From contig JACQFS010000015.1 of the NCBI GenBank assembly GCA_016199935.1, positions 1 through 64,000 of the forward strand: a stretch of 64,000 bases of DNA, given 5' to 3'. The stretch is from Verrucomicrobiota bacterium. GTDB taxonomy: Bacteria; Verrucomicrobiota; Verrucomicrobiia; Limisphaerales; JACQFS01. Numbering within the stretch: the stretch's first letter is position 1; every line of letters starts with the position of its first letter. Of the stretch, positions 63,804 through 64,000 are shown in pieces. Position numbers and translations under genes: made by a program. Under the pieces are notes generated by a model that was not told the origin of the DNA, did not search any database, and saw nothing but the letters and a program-made list of their open reading frames with translations.

Positions 63804-64000
63804 TTAAAACTTCACGCTCACCTGTGTGGCCACCATTTGCTCGCCCTGTTGCAGGTAGCCCTGCTGGTGGCTGTAGCTGTATTGCACCTTGGCCTGCACG
63901 TGGCGCGTGAAACGCCAGCCCAGCGCGGCGTCCGCGCGCCAGAGGTTGCGGTCCCACTGCGCCTCGCCGCCGAGGCCGTTGGGAATCTTGCCGAAGAATT
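63804..64000 (-). CDS. C-terminal end of an outer-membrane beta-barrel protein, runs off the right edge
   Basis: The minus-strand frame from 64000 to the TAA at 63806-63804 gives 65 residues of alternating pattern, for example NLWRADAALGWRFTRHVQAK and VQYSYSHQQGYL, ending QVSVKF. A final Phe after alternating hydrophobic residues is the BAM recognition signature of outer-membrane barrels. The body of the gene is outside the window. Confidence 0.7.
   Translation of the reverse strand, partial: FFGKIPNGLGGEAQWDRNLWRADAALGWRFTRHVQAKVQYSYSHQQGYLQQGEQMVATQVSVKF

Overview
The window is GC-rich DNA from a bacterium of the PVC group, most likely Verrucomicrobiota (Pedosphaera/Limisphaera-like). That placement is an inference from gene content. 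It carries a PVC-type heme-binding dehydrogenase with HEAT repeats, a DUF1549/DUF1553 cytochrome paired with a DUF1501 Tat protein, several PQQ-like and NHL propellers, DUF1080, a GYF_2 protein, a sulfatase and an M60-like peptidase. No rRNA or tRNA gene was seen. No mobile-element transposase was seen, although repeats are abundant.

Layout. 1-5000: a broken TIR/NB-ARC/TPR gene on the minus strand, remnants of TPR and NHL genes, a secreted NHL propeller and a small membrane protein. 5000-8700: GYF_2 and methyltransferase-like membrane proteins, leuC, then three small unknown ORFs with a candidate promoter and terminator. 8900-12500: a secreted M14 carboxypeptidase, a HepT/MntA toxin-antitoxin pair, a frameshifted cyanophycinase and a secreted cupredoxin-like protein. 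12500-17700: metal-dependent cyclase, glucose-dehydrogenase-like MDR enzyme, DUF1080 protein, PQQ-like propeller and nitrilase-family amidohydrolase. 17774-23989: a 2071-residue alpha-2-macroglobulin with an intact thioester motif. 24100-36900: a serine hydrolase, then an XRE-cupin regulator divergent from a tightly packed run tdh-kbl-BSP peptidase-TRIC channel-putA-M60 peptidase, which reads as a threonine/proline catabolic unit with secreted peptidases. 37900-43500: lipA, a GNAT-like anchored protein and two ABC exporters. 44300-50100: two GT2 and one GT4 glycosyltransferases, an FkbM and two class I methyltransferases, probably a surface-glycan locus. 50200-59300: PVC heme dehydrogenase, PQQ-like propeller, DUF1549/1553 cytochrome and DUF1501 protein. 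59350-64000: trpS, a PfkB sugar kinase, a zinc-ribbon protein, a sulfatase and the end of an outer-membrane barrel.

The most unusual theme is the set of short palindromic repeats. At least four families occur between genes. Related elements also lie in frame inside three coding sequences (alpha-2-macroglobulin, PutA and an ABC exporter), and repeat DNA appears to supply the N-terminus of two secreted proteins (cyanophycinase and sulfatase). Four genes show frameshifts or deletions: the TIR-NB-ARC gene, the cyanophycinase, the Sel1 protein and the ALDH half of PutA.
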